Shown here piece by piece: positions 36,803-48,141 of a DNA stretch of 64,000 bases (its first letter is position 1; every line of letters starts with the position of its first letter). Under the pieces are notes generated by a model that did no database searches, had not been told where the DNA came from, and saw only the letters and a list, made by a program, of their open reading frames with translations. The stretch is from Caenimonas sp. SL110 (GTDB lineage Bacteria; Pseudomonadota; Gammaproteobacteria; Burkholderiales; Burkholderiaceae_C): positions 1 through 64,000 of the forward strand of contig NZ_JANU01000022.1 in assembly GCF_001044395.1 (NCBI RefSeq), given 5' to 3'. Both the position numbers and the translations under genes were made by a program.

Positions 36803-37866
36803 TTGGCCAGCTCCTCGCAGGCTCGCACCACGTCTTGCGTGGCGCTTGTCTTGCGCATGCGTTGTGCGGCGAGTGCCTTGTCGATCAGCTCGCCGCGTGT
36901 TGTTGCTTGAATCAGGTCGGCCAGTGCCTGCGCCGTCAGTTCGCTTTGCTGCACCAGCCAGCCGCCGCCTGCGTCGACCAGGAACTTCGCGTTCGTGGTC
37001 TGGTGGTCATCGACCGCGAACGGGAACGGCACATAGACCGCTGCTGCGCCGACGGCTGCGATCTCGGTCACGGTACTCGCGCCCGCACGGCAGACGATGA
37101 GGTCCGCGTCTGCGAAAGCGCGTGCCGTGTCGTCGATGAACGGGGTGAGTTCGGCATCGACACCCGCGGCTGCATAGTTGGCCCGCAGCTCGTCGATCTG
37201 CCTGGCGCCGCTTTGGTGAACCACCGTGGGGCGCTGCCCGGCGGGGATCAGTGCAATCGCCTTGGGCACGACGTCGTTGAGCGCCTTTGCACCCAGGCTG
37301 CCACCGACCACCAGCAGCCGAAGCGGACCCGTGCGGTGCGCCATGCGCTCCTGTGGACCGGGCTGCTCAAGAAAACCTGCGCGCAGCGGATTGCCGACCC
37401 ACGCGGCCTTCTTCATCACGTTCGGAAATGCAGTGAACACGCGGTCGGCGACGCCTGCGAGGATTCGATTGGCCATGCCGGCGACCGAATTCTGTTCGTG
37501 CAGCACGAGCGGCTTGCCCAGCAGCACACTCATCAGGCCCGCCGGAAACGTGATGTAGCCGCCCAGGCCGATCACGACATCGGGCTTGACCCGGCGCACC
37601 ACCTGGATGCTCTGCCAGAAAGCCTTGAGCAAGCGCAGCGGCAGGAACACCAGCGTCTTGAGCCCCTTGCCGCGCACGCCCGAAAACGCAATCGTCTCGA
37701 ACGCGAATCCGCGTGGCGGCACGAGCTGGCTTTCCATGCTGTCCGGACCGCCAACCCAATGCACCCGCCATGATTGATCGCGCAATGCTTCAGCCACTGC
37801 GAGACCCGGGAAGATATGGCCGCCGGTGCCCCCGGCCATGACGAGCGCGCACTTCATGTTGCTCAT
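36799..37866 (-). CDS. murG: Lipid II synthase MurG
   Basis: A 355-residue GT28 glycosyltransferase that adds GlcNAc to lipid I. The N-terminal [14 protein letters not shown] and the C-terminal [15 protein letters not shown] motifs are characteristic. ATG 37866 overlaps the ftsW stop as ATGA and excludes a much longer in-frame extension that merely shadows ftsW. Confidence 0.98.
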   Translation of the reverse strand: MSNMKCALVMAGGTGGHIFPGLAVAEALRDQSWRVHWVGGPDSMESQLVPPRGFAFETIAFSGVRGKGLKTLVFLPLRLLKAFWQSIQVVRRVKPDVVIGLGGYITFPAGLMSVLLGKPLVLHEQNSVAGMANRILAGVADRVFTAFPNVMKKAAWVGNPLRAGFLEQPGPQERMAHRTGPLRLLVVGGSLGAKALNDVVPKAIALIPAGQRPTVVHQSGARQIDELRANYAAAGVDAELTPFIDDTARAFADADLIVCRAGASTVTEIAAVGAAAVYVPFPFAVDDHQTTNAKFLVDAGGGWLVQQSELTAQALADLIQATTRGELIDKALAAQRMRKTSATQDVVRACEELAK

Positions 37867-39089
37867 CGCCGCCCTCCACGCATCATCACCTTGTTCTCGT
37901 AGTCGATGCGAAGCACCACCGCAATCGCAATGAGGTTCATCAGGATCGCCGAGCCGCCGTAACTCATGAGCGGCAGGGTCAGGCCCTTGGTCGGCAACGC
38001 GCCCAGATTCACGCCCATGTTGATGAAAGCCTGGAACCCGATCCAGATGCCCACGCCCTGCGCGACCAGGCCCGCGAACACGCGGTCGAGCGCGATCGAC
38101 TGACGGCCGATGTGCATGATGCGGCGCGTCATCCACAGGAAGGCCGCGATCACCACCACCACGCCCACCAGGCCGAACTCTTCACCGATCACGGCAAGCA
38201 GGAAGTCGGTGTGGGCTTCGGGCAGCCAGTGCAGCTTCTCGACGCTGCCGCCCAGCCCGACGCCGAACACTTCGCCGCGACCGATGGCAATCAGCGAGTG
38301 CGACAGCTGGTAGCCCTTGCCCAGCGCATGCTTCTCGCTCCACGGATCGAGGTACGCAAAGATGCGCTCGCGCCGCCAGTCGGACAGCGCAATCATCAGC
38401 ATGAAGGCAAAGGTGATGACGGCGGCAATCAGAAAGAACATGCGCGCATTCACGCCACCCAGGAACAGGATGCCCATCGCGATCACGGCGATCACCATGA
38501 AAGCGCCCATGTCCGGCTCGGCCAGCAGCAGCATGCCGACGATGGCAACCGCGGCGGCCATCGGCAGCACGGCGCGAAAGAACCGCTCCTTCACTTCCAT
38601 CTTGCGCACCATGTAGTCGGCGGCGTAGAGCAACACCGCGAACTTCGCCAGCTCTGATGGCTGGAAACTCATGAAGCCGAACCCGATCCAGCGGCGCGCG
38701 CCGTTGACGCCCTTGCCGATGTGCGGAATGAGCACCACGATGAGCAGCATCAGCGATGCGATGAAGAGCCAGGGCGCGACCTTCTCCCAGGTCGCGACCG
38801 GCACCTGGAAAGCGAGCACGGCGGCAATGAAGGAAATGACGACGAACAGCGCGTGACGCGTGAGGAAGTGCGAGTGCGAATAGCGCGCGAACTTCGGGTT
38901 GTCCGGCAATGCGACCGAGGCCGAATAGACCATGATCAGGCCGAACGCGAGCAGCGCGACGGTGACCCAGACGAGGGCCTGGTCGAATTGCTGGATGCGG
39001 GCGGGTGCGGCGGTGCGCAGGTCGCTATCGACCCGGCCCTGGCGTTGACCAAAGGGATTCAAGCCAGCGATGACAGCAGAGAAGCTCAT
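37863..39089 (-). CDS. ftsW: Divisome SEDS protein FtsW
   Basis: A 408-residue SEDS glycosyltransferase with ten hydrophobic segments. [25 protein letters not shown] loop, [19 protein letters not shown] and the C-terminal [17 protein letters not shown] motif identify FtsW. It pairs with FtsI encoded upstream in the same cluster. ATGA overlap with murD. Confidence 0.97.
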   Translation of the reverse strand: MSFSAVIAGLNPFGQRQGRVDSDLRTAAPARIQQFDQALVWVTVALLAFGLIMVYSASVALPDNPKFARYSHSHFLTRHALFVVISFIAAVLAFQVPVATWEKVAPWLFIASLMLLIVVLIPHIGKGVNGARRWIGFGFMSFQPSELAKFAVLLYAADYMVRKMEVKERFFRAVLPMAAAVAIVGMLLLAEPDMGAFMVIAVIAMGILFLGGVNARMFFLIAAVITFAFMLMIALSDWRRERIFAYLDPWSEKHALGKGYQLSHSLIAIGRGEVFGVGLGGSVEKLHWLPEAHTDFLLAVIGEEFGLVGVVVVIAAFLWMTRRIMHIGRQSIALDRVFAGLVAQGVGIWIGFQAFINMGVNLGALPTKGLTLPLMSYGGSAILMNLIAIAVVLRIDYENKVMMRGGRR

Positions 39090-40594
39090 GCCGCCACCTC
39101 CATCTCAACACCCGCCGCATCGGCCAGGGCGCGCACGGCCGCGCGGAACACTTCGGCGCGGTGCGGATAGTTGCGGAACATGTCGAAGCTGGCGCATGCC
39201 GGTGACATCAGTACCGCGTCGCCGGGCACTGCGATTTCCGCTGCCTTGGCAACCGCATCTTCCATGGACTGCGCTTCAACCATGCGAACGCTCTCGGGCT
39301 CCAGCACGGCGCGGATCAGCGGCGCGTCGCGGCCAATCAGCACGGCAGCGCGAACGTGGCGCGAGACCGGCGCAGCGAGCGGCGAGAAGTCCTGCCCCTT
39401 GCCATCCCCGCCCAGGATCACAACCAGCTTGCGATCGGCGCCCAGGCCCTGCAAGGCGGCAACCGTCGCGCCGACGTTCGTGCCCTTGCTGTCGTCGAAG
39501 TATTCGACTTCGTTGAGGATGCCGATGGACTCCACGCGATGCGGCTCGCCGCGGTATTCGCGCAGGCCGTACAGCATCGGGCCGAGTGGGCAGCCTGCAG
39601 CCGAGGCGAGCGCCAGGGCGGACAACGCATTGACAGCGTTGTGACGGCCCCGGATGCGCAGTGCATCAGCAGGCATCAGGCGCTGGATGTGAATTTCTTC
39701 TGCTTCTTCGCCGCGCTTGCGACGGGTCTCGTCGGCTTCCAGCGCGCGAACCAGCCATGCCATGCCGTTGATCACTTCAATGCCGAAGTCGCCTGCGCGT
39801 TGCGGCATGTCGCCACCAAAAGTCAGATAGTCGCGCTGCTCCATCTTGCCTCCCTTGAGGCGGACGGCCGCAGGCAGCATCTGCATCACGAGCGGGTCTT
39901 CGCGATTGAGGACCATCAGCCCTGTCTTGCCGAACACGCGCTGCTTGGCCGCTGCATAGGCCTGGATGGTGCCGTGCCAGTCGAGGTGATCCTGCGTGAC
40001 GTTGAGGACGGCGGCTGCGGTCGGCTCGAAGTCGCCTGCGTTCTCCAGCTGGAAGCTCGACAGCTCGATGACCCAGACCTGTGGCAGCGCCTGCGCGTCC
40101 AGCTTTTCAGTCAGCGTGTCCAGCAGGGTCGGGCCGATGTTGCCGGCAATCGCCGTCTGGCGCCCTGCCCGCTCGACCAGTTGACCCGTGAGCGCAGTCA
40201 CCGTCGTCTTGCCGTTGGTGCCGGTGATCGCGAGCACGCTGGGCTCGTAGGCCTGCTGCTGTTTCAATTCGGCCAGGGCGGCTGCGAACAGGCTCAGCTC
40301 ACCGCCGACCGCAATGCCGCGTTCACGCGCGGGCGCGACGACTGGCGCGAGTTGTTCGGGAGCAAGACCCGGGCTGCACACCACAAGGCTTACACCACCA
40401 TCGAGCAAGGCGGCATCCAAAGCTCCGCCAATGAACGTCGCCGCAGGCACCTGTTCGCGCAGCAGTTCCAGTTGCGGCGGCGCTTCGCGGGTATCGGCGA
40501 CCGTGACCCTCGCGCCCTTGCGCGCGCACCACCGCGCCATGGCAAGGCCGGAAAGGCCAAGGCCAAGGACGAGGACGTGCTGTTCTTGAAGCAT
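39086..40594 (-). CDS. murD: UDP-MurNAc-L-Ala--D-glutamate ligase
   Basis: A 502-residue Mur ligase adding D-Glu, longer than the ~440 of E. coli MurD. The N-terminal [15 protein letters not shown]ossmann loop and ATP loop [13 protein letters not shown] are present. The extra length lies mostly in a charged insertion ([14 protein letters not shown] region) before the C-terminal domain. The ATG at 40594 is 8 nt after mraY and agrees with the family N-terminus. Confidence 0.95.
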   Translation of the reverse strand: MLQEQHVLVLGLGLSGLAMARWCARKGARVTVADTREAPPQLELLREQVPAATFIGGALDAALLDGGVSLVVCSPGLAPEQLAPVVAPARERGIAVGGELSLFAAALAELKQQQAYEPSVLAITGTNGKTTVTALTGQLVERAGRQTAIAGNIGPTLLDTLTEKLDAQALPQVWVIELSSFQLENAGDFEPTAAAVLNVTQDHLDWHGTIQAYAAAKQRVFGKTGLMVLNREDPLVMQMLPAAVRLKGGKMEQRDYLTFGGDMPQRAGDFGIEVINGMAWLVRALEADETRRKRGEEAEEIHIQRLMPADALRIRGRHNAVNALSALALASAAGCPLGPMLYGLREYRGEPHRVESIGILNEVEYFDDSKGTNVGATVAALQGLGADRKLVVILGGDGKGQDFSPLAAPVSRHVRAAVLIGRDAPLIRAVLEPESVRMVEAQSMEDAVAKAAEIAVPGDAVLMSPACASFDMFRNYPHRAEVFRAAVRALADAAGVEMEVAA

Positions 40595-40602
40595 CTGTTT
40601 GA

Positions 40603-41781
40603 CTACCTCAGCTTCAAGGTTGAAAGGCCGACGAGACACAGCAGCATCGTGATGATCCAGAAGCGCACCACAACCTGCGTTTCTTTCCATCCACTCTTTT
40701 CATAGTGGTGATGCAGGGGCGCCATCTTCAGGATGCGTCGGCCTTCGCCATACCGGGCCTTGGTGTACTTGAAATACACGACCTGCGCCATCACCGAAAT
40801 TGCTTCGACGACGAAGATGCCGCCCATGATGGCCAGCACGATTTCCTGGCGCACGATCACCGCGATGGTGCCGAGCGCAGCGCCAAGCGCCAACGCGCCC
40901 ACATCACCCATGAACACCTGCGCAGGATGCGTGTTGAACCACAGGAACGCGAGGCCCGCACCCGCGAGCGCCGAGCAGAAGATCAGCAGTTCGCCCGAGC
41001 CGGGGATGTAAGGAAAGAACAGGTACTTGGAGTACACCGCGCTGCCGGTGACATAGGCAAACACGCCCAGCGCCGAGCCGACCATCACCACCGGCATGAT
41101 GGCAAGGCCATCAAGGCCGTCCGTCAGGTTCACCGCATTGCTCGAACCCACGATGACCAGGTAGGTCATGATGACGAAGCCGAACACACCCAGCGGATAG
41201 CTCACTTCCTTGATGAAGGGCAGCATCAGGCCCGCCTTGGGCGGCAGGTTCACATCGAACCCCGACGCGACCCACTTGAAGAACAGTTCGAGCACGCGGA
41301 AGTTGTTGCTTTCGGAAATGCTGAACACCAGATACAGCGCCGCGACCAGGCCGATCAGCGATTGCCAGAAATACTTCTCGCGCGAACGCATGCCTTCGGG
41401 GTCCTTGTGCACGACCTTGCGCCAGTCATCGGCCCAGCCGATGGCGCCAAAGCCCAGCGTCACCACCAGCACGATCCACACGAAGCGGTTGGTCCAGTCG
41501 AACCACAGCAGCGTCGATATCGCGATCGACAGCAGCACCAGCACGCCGCCCATGGTCGGTGTGCCGCTCTTGGACAAGTGCGTTTCCATGCCGTAGCCCC
41601 GAACCGGCTGGCCGATCTTGAGCGACGTGAGGCGGCGAATCACCCACGGCCCTGCGATCAGGCCGATCAGCAGCGCGGTCATCGCCGCCATCACAGCGCG
41701 GAACGTGAGGTACTGGATCACGCGCAGGTACCCGAATTCGGGCCCGAGAGATTGAAGCCATCCGGCCAGGCTAAGCAGCAT
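40603..41781 (-). CDS. mraY: Phospho-MurNAc-pentapeptide transferase (lipid I synthase)
   Basis: A 392-residue polytopic transferase with ten transmembrane helices. Catalytic segments SGTPTMGG, the [11 protein letters not shown]sp motif and the C-terminal [11 protein letters not shown] loop are intact. The start codon lies inside the end of murF (11-nt overlap), which indicates coupled translation. Confidence 0.98.
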   Translation of the reverse strand: MLLSLAGWLQSLGPEFGYLRVIQYLTFRAVMAAMTALLIGLIAGPWVIRRLTSLKIGQPVRGYGMETHLSKSGTPTMGGVLVLLSIAISTLLWFDWTNRFVWIVLVVTLGFGAIGWADDWRKVVHKDPEGMRSREKYFWQSLIGLVAALYLVFSISESNNFRVLELFFKWVASGFDVNLPPKAGLMLPFIKEVSYPLGVFGFVIMTYLVIVGSSNAVNLTDGLDGLAIMPVVMVGSALGVFAYVTGSAVYSKYLFFPYIPGSGELLIFCSALAGAGLAFLWFNTHPAQVFMGDVGALALGAALGTIAVIVRQEIVLAIMGGIFVVEAISVMAQVVYFKYTKARYGEGRRILKMAPLHHHYEKSGWKETQVVVRFWIITMLLCLVGLSTLKLR

Positions 41782-43177
41782 TCGGTGCTCCCTTCTGCTG
41801 CTGGGCGTGCGCAGTGATGGCCTGCACCACACGCTCCATCTGCATGAACCTTGAACCCTTGACCAGCACGCTGGACGCAGTGGTCAACTCGGAAATGACT
41901 GCCGTCTTCAGCGACTCGATATCGGTGAAATGCCACCCGCCCATCACCTGCGACTGATCGCCGATGGTGAAGAGCTGCTCGATGCCCTGGGCCCTGGCGT
42001 GCTCGCCGATTTCCTGGTGGAACTGCGGCCCCTGGTCGCCCACCTCGCCCATGTCGCCCAGCACCGCCAGGCGCGGCCCCGGCAGTTCGGCCAGCACGTC
42101 GATCGCTGCACGGACCGAATCGGGATTGGCGTTGTAGGTGTCGTCGATGAGCGTGATGGTGCGGGTGCCAACGGTCACCTGTGCGGCGCGCGAGCGGCCC
42201 TTGACCGGCTCGAACGCCTCCAGGCCTTGTGCGATCGCTTCCAGCGGCGCACCGGCCGCGAGGCCGCAGGCGATGGCCGCGAGGCAGTTGCGCACGTTGT
42301 GGCGGCCGGCGATATGGAGACGGAAGTTCAATGGACCAGCGGGTGTTTGCACACTCACCTGCCAATGGCCGCCTTGCCATTCAGTCCCGGCCAGAACGAT
42401 ATCGGCTTGCTGGCCCTGGGTGTGTTCACCAGCGCTGCCGAAAGTCATGCGGGTGCGCGATTGCGTGAGTTGCATCCACACGGGTGTGAACTCTTCGCCG
42501 GCAGGAAACACGGCGATACCCTCCGGGCCCAGCGATTCGATCACCGAGCCGTTTTCCCTTGCCACCGCCTCGACGGTCGCCATGAATTCCTGGTGCTCGC
42601 GCTGCGCGTTGTTCACCATCGCGACAGTGGGCCTGGCGATCTTCGCGAGATAGGCAATCTCGCCGGGATGGTTCATGCCCAGTTCGAGCACGCCGACGCG
42701 GTGCTCGGCGCGCAGGCGCAGCAGCGTGAGCGGCAGGCCGATGTCGTTGTTGAAGTTGCCGGCGGTGGCCAGCATTTCATCGGGCTTCCAGGCGCGAAGG
42801 ATGGACGCAATCATCTGCGTCACGGTGGTCTTGCCGTTGCTGCCCGTCACCGCGATCAGCGGCAGGTTGAACTGCGCGCGCCAGCCTGCCGCCAGTGCGC
42901 CCAGCGCGAGCCGGGTGTCGTCGACTTCGATGCCCGCCATGCCGGAGGGAATCTTGCCGCGATGTGCGATCGCTGCGACTGCGCCGTTCGCGCCGGCCTG
43001 GCCCAGGAAATTGTTGGCATCGAAGCTCTCGCCCTTGAGCGCGACGAACAGATCGCCATGCTGCAGCGTGCGCGTGTCGGTGTGCACCCGATGAAAGGCA
43101 ATGCTGCCGTCACCGACCAGCTTGCCGCCGGGAATCCAGGGCAGGACTTGCGCGAGTGTGGACATGGCCTTGCTCAT
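41771..43177 (-). CDS. murF: UDP-MurNAc-tripeptide--D-Ala-D-Ala ligase
   Basis: A 468-residue Mur ligase finishing the pentapeptide. [13 protein letters not shown] and [11 protein letters not shown] motifs are present. ATG 43177 overlaps the murE stop as ATGA; an internal ATG four codons later is an alternative. Confidence 0.97.
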   Translation of the reverse strand: MSKAMSTLAQVLPWIPGGKLVGDGSIAFHRVHTDTRTLQHGDLFVALKGESFDANNFLGQAGANGAVAAIAHRGKIPSGMAGIEVDDTRLALGALAAGWRAQFNLPLIAVTGSNGKTTVTQMIASILRAWKPDEMLATAGNFNNDIGLPLTLLRLRAEHRVGVLELGMNHPGEIAYLAKIARPTVAMVNNAQREHQEFMATVEAVARENGSVIESLGPEGIAVFPAGEEFTPVWMQLTQSRTRMTFGSAGEHTQGQQADIVLAGTEWQGGHWQVSVQTPAGPLNFRLHIAGRHNVRNCLAAIACGLAAGAPLEAIAQGLEAFEPVKGRSRAAQVTVGTRTITLIDDTYNANPDSVRAAIDVLAELPGPRLAVLGDMGEVGDQGPQFHQEIGEHARAQGIEQLFTIGDQSQVMGGWHFTDIESLKTAVISELTTASSVLVKGSRFMQMERVVQAITAHAQQQKGAPNAA

Positions 43178-44652
43178 GCCGGGCTCCTGGCGTTCAGCGC
43201 CGCCTGTGCGTGCGCAATGTCGGAGAACGGCTGCTTGACGCCTGCGACTTCCTGATAGTCCTCGTGGCCCTTGCCCGCCAGCAGGATCACGTCGTTGGGG
43301 GCCGCTTGCGCAATGGTCTGTGCAATCGCCAGCGCACGATCGACCTGCACTTCCACGAAGCGCTCGGGTGTGAAGCCCACGACGATCTGGCCAATGATGG
43401 CTTCGGGCACTTCGCTGCGCGGGTTGTCGCTGGTCACGACGATGCGGTCGGCGTTTTGCGCCACGACCGCAGCCATCAACGGGCGCTTGCCCGGATCGCG
43501 GTCGCCGCCGCAGCCGAAGATGCACCAGAGCTGTCCGCCGCGTTGCTGCGCCATGGGCTTGAGCGCCTGCAGCGCCTTGTCGAGCGCATCGGGGGTGTGG
43601 GCATAGTCCACGGCAACGACAGGCTTGCCGGCTTCGCTCAACCGCTCCATGCGGCCGGGCACGGGCGAGAGGTTGCCGCAAGCCGCAATCGCATCGGCCA
43701 GCGTGACGCCGACCGCGCGCATCGCGGCGATCACGCCCAGCAGGTTGGACACGTTGTACTGGCCGATCAATTGCGTGCGCAGCTCGTGCGTCTGCACGCC
43801 TTCGGCCACCGTGAAGCGCAAGCCGCCCTGCTCATAGCCGATGTCGCGTGCCACCAGGCGTGCAGGCTCGATGACGGAAACCGTCCACAGGTCGATCGAT
43901 TCGTCCAGGGAGGGGGCGAGTTCCTTGCCCTTGTCGTCGTCGATGTTGACGACTGCGGCACGCAAGCCGGGCCATGCAAAGAGCGCCGCCTTGGCATCCC
44001 AATAGGCCTGCATGGTGCCGTGGTAGTCGAGGTGGTCCTGCGTGAAGTTGGTGAAGATCGCCACGCGGATACGCGTGCCGTCCATGCGACGCTCGACGAT
44101 GCCCACCGACGATGCCTCGATGGCGCAGGCCTTCACGCCCTCGTCAACGAAGCGGCGGAACTGGCCCTGCATCAGCACGGGGTCTGGTGTGGTGAGGCCG
44201 TTGAATTCGATGTGGGGTGGACGGCCGATGCCCAAGGTACCGATCACCGCGCAAGGGATCGCAGTGGTGCGCAGGTTTGTCAGCGCCTGGGCAAGCCACC
44301 AGGCAGTGGAGGTCTTGCCATTGGTGCCGGTCACTGCCAGCACATCGAGTTCGCGCGTCGGGTGGTTGTAGTACTCGGCTGCAATGTCACCGCAAGCCGC
44401 CTTGAGCTGCGGGTAGGCGGCGATGGAATCGCTTTCGAAGACGAAGGGCTCGACACCTTCTTTCTCGACGAGGCATGCCACAGCCCCCTGCGCGAGCGCC
44501 GCATGCACATGGCTGCGGCCGTCGGTCGCGGCGCCCGGCCATGCGATGAAGCCATCACCGGCGCGCACCTTGCGGCTGTCGCATTGCAGCGTGCCGGTCA
44601 CGCGTGCGCGCAACCAGCGTGCGGCTTCAACGGGGCTGTGAAGATCGATCAT
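43174..44652 (-). CDS. murE: UDP-MurNAc-dipeptide--meso-DAP ligase
   Basis: A 492-residue Mur ligase. The ATP loop GTNGKTSTAWWL and the DNPR motif (SDNPRSE), which selects meso-diaminopimelate over lysine, are present, in keeping with dapF in this window. Its ATG shares one base with the ftsI stop. Confidence 0.97.
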   Translation of the reverse strand: MIDLHSPVEAARWLRARVTGTLQCDSRKVRAGDGFIAWPGAATDGRSHVHAALAQGAVACLVEKEGVEPFVFESDSIAAYPQLKAACGDIAAEYYNHPTRELDVLAVTGTNGKTSTAWWLAQALTNLRTTAIPCAVIGTLGIGRPPHIEFNGLTTPDPVLMQGQFRRFVDEGVKACAIEASSVGIVERRMDGTRIRVAIFTNFTQDHLDYHGTMQAYWDAKAALFAWPGLRAAVVNIDDDKGKELAPSLDESIDLWTVSVIEPARLVARDIGYEQGGLRFTVAEGVQTHELRTQLIGQYNVSNLLGVIAAMRAVGVTLADAIAACGNLSPVPGRMERLSEAGKPVVAVDYAHTPDALDKALQALKPMAQQRGGQLWCIFGCGGDRDPGKRPLMAAVVAQNADRIVVTSDNPRSEVPEAIIGQIVVGFTPERFVEVQVDRALAIAQTIAQAAPNDVILLAGKGHEDYQEVAGVKQPFSDIAHAQAALNARSPA

Positions 44653-46394
44653 CAGAACGACTCCTCCACCGCGTTGACCACGATCTGCGGCTTCACATTC
44701 ATGTCGGGCTGGACCCCGAGCATGCGCAAGGTCTGCTGCACGGTGCTGCTGAAAACAGGCGCCGCCACATCGCCGCCAAAGTACTTGCCGCCGCTCGGCT
44801 CATCGATCATCACCGCGACCACGATGCGCGGCTTGTCCACCGGCGCAATGCCCACGAAGAAGCCGCGATATTTCTTGTCAGCGTAGCCCTTGCCCTCTTG
44901 CTTGTGCGCAGTGCCGGTCTTGCCGCCGACCGAGTAGCCCATGGTCTGCGCCTTGGGCGCGGTGCCGCCATTGATGGTGGCCAGGTGCAGCATGTGGCGC
45001 ACGTCCTGCGCGGTCTTGGGCTCCATCAGGCGCACGCCGGCAACGTTGTCCGCAGCCTTCATCATGGTTGCGGGCACCAGCTCGCCGTCGCGCGCGAACA
45101 CGGTGTAGGCACGCGCGAGCTGGAAGAGACTCGTGGACAGGCCGTAGCCGTAGCTCATCGTCGCCTGCTCGATCGGGCGCCATGTCTTGTGGGCACGCAG
45201 CCTGCCGCTCACGGCGCCAGGGAAGGGCACTTGCGGTTTCTGCCCGAAGCCGACGTGCGAATACATCTCCCACATTTCGCGCGGCTGCATCTGCATGGCC
45301 AGCTTCACCGTGCCGACGTTGCTCGACTTCTGGATGACCTGGTTGACGGTGAGCGCGCCATGCGGATGGGCGTCGCTGATGGTCGAGCCGCCGATGGTCA
45401 GGCGACCCGGCGCGGTCTGTATGGTCGTCTCGGGGGTGACCATTCCTTTTTCGAGCGCGAGCGCTGCGATGAAAGGCTTCATCGTCGAGCCCGGCTCGAA
45501 CGTATCGGTCAGCGCGCGGTTGCGCAGTTGCGCGCCCGACAGGTTCTGGCGCTTGTTCGGCACGTAGCTCGGGTAGTTGGCCAACGCCAGCACTTCGCCG
45601 GTCATGGCGTCCAGCACAACCACGCTTCCGGCCTTGGCCTTGTGTTCGATCACCGCATCGCGCAGCTTCTGGTAGGCGAAGAACTGCACCTTGCTGTCGA
45701 TGGACAGCTGCAGGTCGCGGCCGTCCACCGGCTTGACCTGCTCGCCCACGTCTTCCACCACGCGTCCCAGCCGGTCCTTGATGACGCGGCGCGAACCCGC
45801 GCGGCCGGCGAGTTCCTTGTTGAAGGCAAGCTCCATGCCTTCCTGGCCGATGTCCTCGACGTTGGTGAAGCCCACGACGTGCGCGGCCGCTTCGCTTTCG
45901 GGGTACTGGCGCTTGTATTCCTTGCGCTGGTAGATGCCCTTGATGTCGAGCGCGGTGATCTGCTTTGCCGCGTCTTCGTCGATCTGCCGCTTGAGCCACA
46001 CAAAATTCTTGTCTTCGTCTTCGAGCTTCTTTTCGAGCTCGGGCAAGGGCATTTCAAGCAGGGCAGCCAGGCGCTTGAGTTTGGCCGGGTCGCGCTCGAC
46101 ATCTTCGGGAATCGCCCAGATGCTGGGAGCCGGAACGCTGGTGGCCAGCAACAGGCCGTTGCGGTCGAAGATGCGGCCGCGATTGGCGGGCAACTCGAGC
46201 GTGCGGGCAAAGCGCACTTCGCCCTGCTTCTGGAAGAACTCGTTGGCAAACACCTGGATCCAGGCAGCGCGGCCCGCCAGCGCGAGAAAGCCCACGGCAA
46301 TGGCCGCGACGATGAACTTGCTGCGCCAGACCGGCGTCTTGCTCGCCAGCAACGGGCTGGACGTGTAGGCGAGGCTGCGGCCGCGGCTGCTCAC
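44652..46394 (-). CDS. ftsI: Septal transpeptidase PBP3
   Basis: A 580-residue class B penicillin-binding protein. An N-terminal membrane anchor (about 21-42) is followed by the pedestal domain and a transpeptidase domain with the active-site tetrad STMK, the SSN triad and KTGTAHK. It crosslinks septal peptidoglycan synthesised by FtsW. Overlaps ftsL by 4 nt. Confidence 0.97.
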   Translation of the reverse strand: MSSRGRSLAYTSSPLLASKTPVWRSKFIVAAIAVGFLALAGRAAWIQVFANEFFQKQGEVRFARTLELPANRGRIFDRNGLLLATSVPAPSIWAIPEDVERDPAKLKRLAALLEMPLPELEKKLEDEDKNFVWLKRQIDEDAAKQITALDIKGIYQRKEYKRQYPESEAAAHVVGFTNVEDIGQEGMELAFNKELAGRAGSRRVIKDRLGRVVEDVGEQVKPVDGRDLQLSIDSKVQFFAYQKLRDAVIEHKAKAGSVVVLDAMTGEVLALANYPSYVPNKRQNLSGAQLRNRALTDTFEPGSTMKPFIAALALEKGMVTPETTIQTAPGRLTIGGSTISDAHPHGALTVNQVIQKSSNVGTVKLAMQMQPREMWEMYSHVGFGQKPQVPFPGAVSGRLRAHKTWRPIEQATMSYGYGLSTSLFQLARAYTVFARDGELVPATMMKAADNVAGVRLMEPKTAQDVRHMLHLATINGGTAPKAQTMGYSVGGKTGTAHKQEGKGYADKKYRGFFVGIAPVDKPRIVVAVMIDEPSGGKYFGGDVAAPVFSSTVQQTLRMLGVQPDMNVKPQIVVNAVEESF

Positions 46395-46675
46395 TGGGCA
46401 CCTGCCTTGGGCGAAGAAGCCCGCACGTACTGCGTGATGGCCGGTGAGGCCGTGCGCATCTGCAGTTGTTCCTTGGCGATCTTTTCCACGCGAAGGGGCG
46501 TGGCCTGGCCGCGCTTTTCGACCTGCAGGCGCTCATGCTCGAGTTCGAGCTTGCGCGCTTCGGTGTTGGTGCGATCGAGCTCGGTGAACAGGCGGCGCGA
46601 CTCGTACTGCGTGCGCACGAGGTAGAGCGCGCTCGCGATGATGGCGACCAGCAAGATGATGTTGATCCGCGTCAC
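46391..46675 (-). CDS. ftsL: Cell-division protein FtsL
   Basis: A 94-residue bitopic protein: a transmembrane helix near the N-terminus (about 3-21) and a periplasmic coiled coil with heptad-like Leu/Glu spacing (about 25-65). It forms the FtsQLB subcomplex. Position between rsmH and ftsI, with ATGA overlaps on both sides, supports the call even though sequence conservation in the family is low. Confidence 0.93.
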   Translation of the reverse strand: MTRINIILLVAIIASALYLVRTQYESRRLFTELDRTNTEARKLELEHERLQVEKRGQATPLRVEKIAKEQLQMRTASPAITQYVRASSPKAGAQ

Positions 46676-47595
46676 GCCTGCGTCCTCTCGGCCACGCGCA
46701 TGATCGCGCTGCGCGAGCGCGGGTTGGCGCTGACTTCGGCTTGCGGGGTCTTGACCCGATCGAGCGCGCGCAGCTTCATGGCTTTTGGCTCTGCAAAAGG
46801 CGCGCGACGGTCGAACACCTCGCGCGAATTGGCGGCGATGAACTGCTTGACGATGCGATCTTCAAGCGAATGAAAGCTGATCACGACAAGCCGGCCATGA
46901 GGTTGCAGGAGGTCCAAGCTAGCCTCTAGCGCCTGTTGCAGCTCTTCAAGCTCGGCGTTGATGAAAATCCGAAGAGCCTGAAATGTGCGCGTTGCAGGGT
47001 CCTGGCCCGGCTCGCGGGTTTTGACCGTACCAGCCACGAGCTGGGCCAGTTCACTTGTGGTTGCAAGAGGGCCCCGCTCCTGTCGGCGAGCAACAATCGC
47101 CTTTGCAATCTGAACAGCAAACCGTTCTTCGCCATAGTCACGAATCACCTCCGCGATCTGCCCGGCCTCGGCCGTGGCAAGCCAGTCGGCCACGCTCTCG
47201 CCGCGCGTGGTGTCCATCCGCATGTCCAGCGGGCCGTCGCCGCGAAATGAAAATCCGCGTGCCGGGTTGTCGATCTGCGGCGAGCTCACGCCCAGGTCCA
47301 TCAGGATGCCGGCCGCGCTCTGGGGCGGCAGTTCGCCCATGTGGGCAAAGCCCTCGTGCCGGATCGAAAAACGCGGGTCTGAAATCTTTTGCGCCTCTGC
47401 AATGGCATCGAGGTCCTTGTCGAACGCGATCAGGCGCCCGTGGGGCCCGAGCTTCGACAGGATGAGGCGCGAGTGCCCACCGCGCCCGAACGTGGCGTCG
47501 ATGAAGGTTGCATCCGGCTTGGTGACTGCAGCGCCGAAGAGGGCTTCGACTGCTTCGTTCAACAAGACGGTGGTGTGTGTCCATGTGGGGTCCAC
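46672..47595 (-). CDS. rsmH: 16S rRNA m4C1402 methyltransferase
   Basis: A 307-residue SAM methyltransferase (formerly mraW) that methylates N4 of 16S C1402. The SAM motif [14 protein letters not shown] and the C-terminal [13 protein letters not shown] are characteristic. The start is GTG at 47595, 9 nt after the mraZ stop. Confidence 0.97.
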   Translation of the reverse strand: MDPTWTHTTVLLNEAVEALFGAAVTKPDATFIDATFGRGGHSRLILSKLGPHGRLIAFDKDLDAIAEAQKISDPRFSIRHEGFAHMGELPPQSAAGILMDLGVSSPQIDNPARGFSFRGDGPLDMRMDTTRGESVADWLATAEAGQIAEVIRDYGEERFAVQIAKAIVARRQERGPLATTSELAQLVAGTVKTREPGQDPATRTFQALRIFINAELEELQQALEASLDLLQPHGRLVVISFHSLEDRIVKQFIAANSREVFDRRAPFAEPKAMKLRALDRVKTPQAEVSANPRSRSAIMRVAERTQA

Positions 47596-47604
47596 CGTCT
47601 TCTT

Positions 47605-48033
47605 TCAGAATGAAAAATCCCTGAAGACGTCGGGCATCGCACCCTGCATCGCCTCCGCTTCCTTGGCCTCGTACTTCGCCTTGTCCCAGAGTTCGAAGTG
47701 GTTGCCCATGCCCAGCAGCATGGTTTCCTTCTCTATCTGGGCCGCTGACCGCAGTTCGGGGGAGATCAGCACGCGCCCTGTGCCGTCGAGCTCCATGTCC
47801 ATCGCATTGCCCAGGAAGATTCTCTTCCACCACTGCGCATCCATGGGTAACGCAGCGAGCCGTTCACGAAATTTTTCCCACTCGGGCCGGGGGAAAATCA
47901 TGAGGCAACCGTGGGGGTGCTTGGTGATGGTGAGCTGGTTGTTCGCGGTCGCTCCCAGGACGTCACGATGCCGGGTCGGCATGGAGAGCCGGCCTTTGCC
48001 ATCGAGACTGAGAGACGAGGCGCCTTGGAACAC
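47605..48033 (-). CDS. mraZ: Transcriptional regulator MraZ
   Basis: A 142-residue SpoVT/AbrB-like DNA-binding protein, first gene of the dcw cluster. Two tandem MraZ repeats each contain the DxKGR-type motif ([15 protein letters not shown] and [15 protein letters not shown]). MraZ represses its own operon in E. coli by binding short direct repeats at its promoter; such repeats are seen 60-85 nt upstream here. The start is GTG with an AGGG upstream. Confidence 0.96.
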   Translation of the reverse strand: MFQGASSLSLDGKGRLSMPTRHRDVLGATANNQLTITKHPHGCLMIFPRPEWEKFRERLAALPMDAQWWKRIFLGNAMDMELDGTGRVLISPELRSAAQIEKETMLLGMGNHFELWDKAKYEAKEAEAMQGAMPDVFRDFSF

Positions 48034-48091
48034 TTTTGCGAGCCCTAACTACGAGAAAAGCGCAATCAGCGGGGTGCGAAGGCACGATTCA

Positions 48092-48116
48092 CCACTTAAT
48101 TGCACTTTTTTGCACT
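48092..48116 (-). promoter_or_regulatory. MraZ-type operator: three 10-bp-spaced boxes
   Basis: On the minus strand AGTGC, AGTGC and AGTGG recur every 10 bp with A/T-rich 5-nt spacers. E. coli MraZ binds GTG-containing repeats with the same 5-nt spacing. The first box overlaps the -10 of the mraZ promoter, which fits autorepression. Confidence 0.75.
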
Positions 48117-48141
48117 GTAGCAGGAAAACTCAACCACGCAA
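48114..48141 (-). promoter_or_regulatory. Promoter of the dcw cluster upstream of mraZ
   Basis: TTGCGT, a 16-bp spacer and TACAGT preceded by TGC (extended -10). Transcription would start about 75 nt upstream of the mraZ GTG and run through the MraZ boxes. Confidence 0.6.

Noticed and set aside
36799..38136. A longer MurG with a 90-residue N-terminal extension
   Set aside because: The extension overlaps ftsW out of frame and lacks family similarity; the ATGA-coupled ATG at 37866 fits the MurG N-terminus.
44604..46625. Plus-strand open frame of 673 codons
   Set aside because: Antisense of ftsI and ftsL, which are certain; no domain recognisable.
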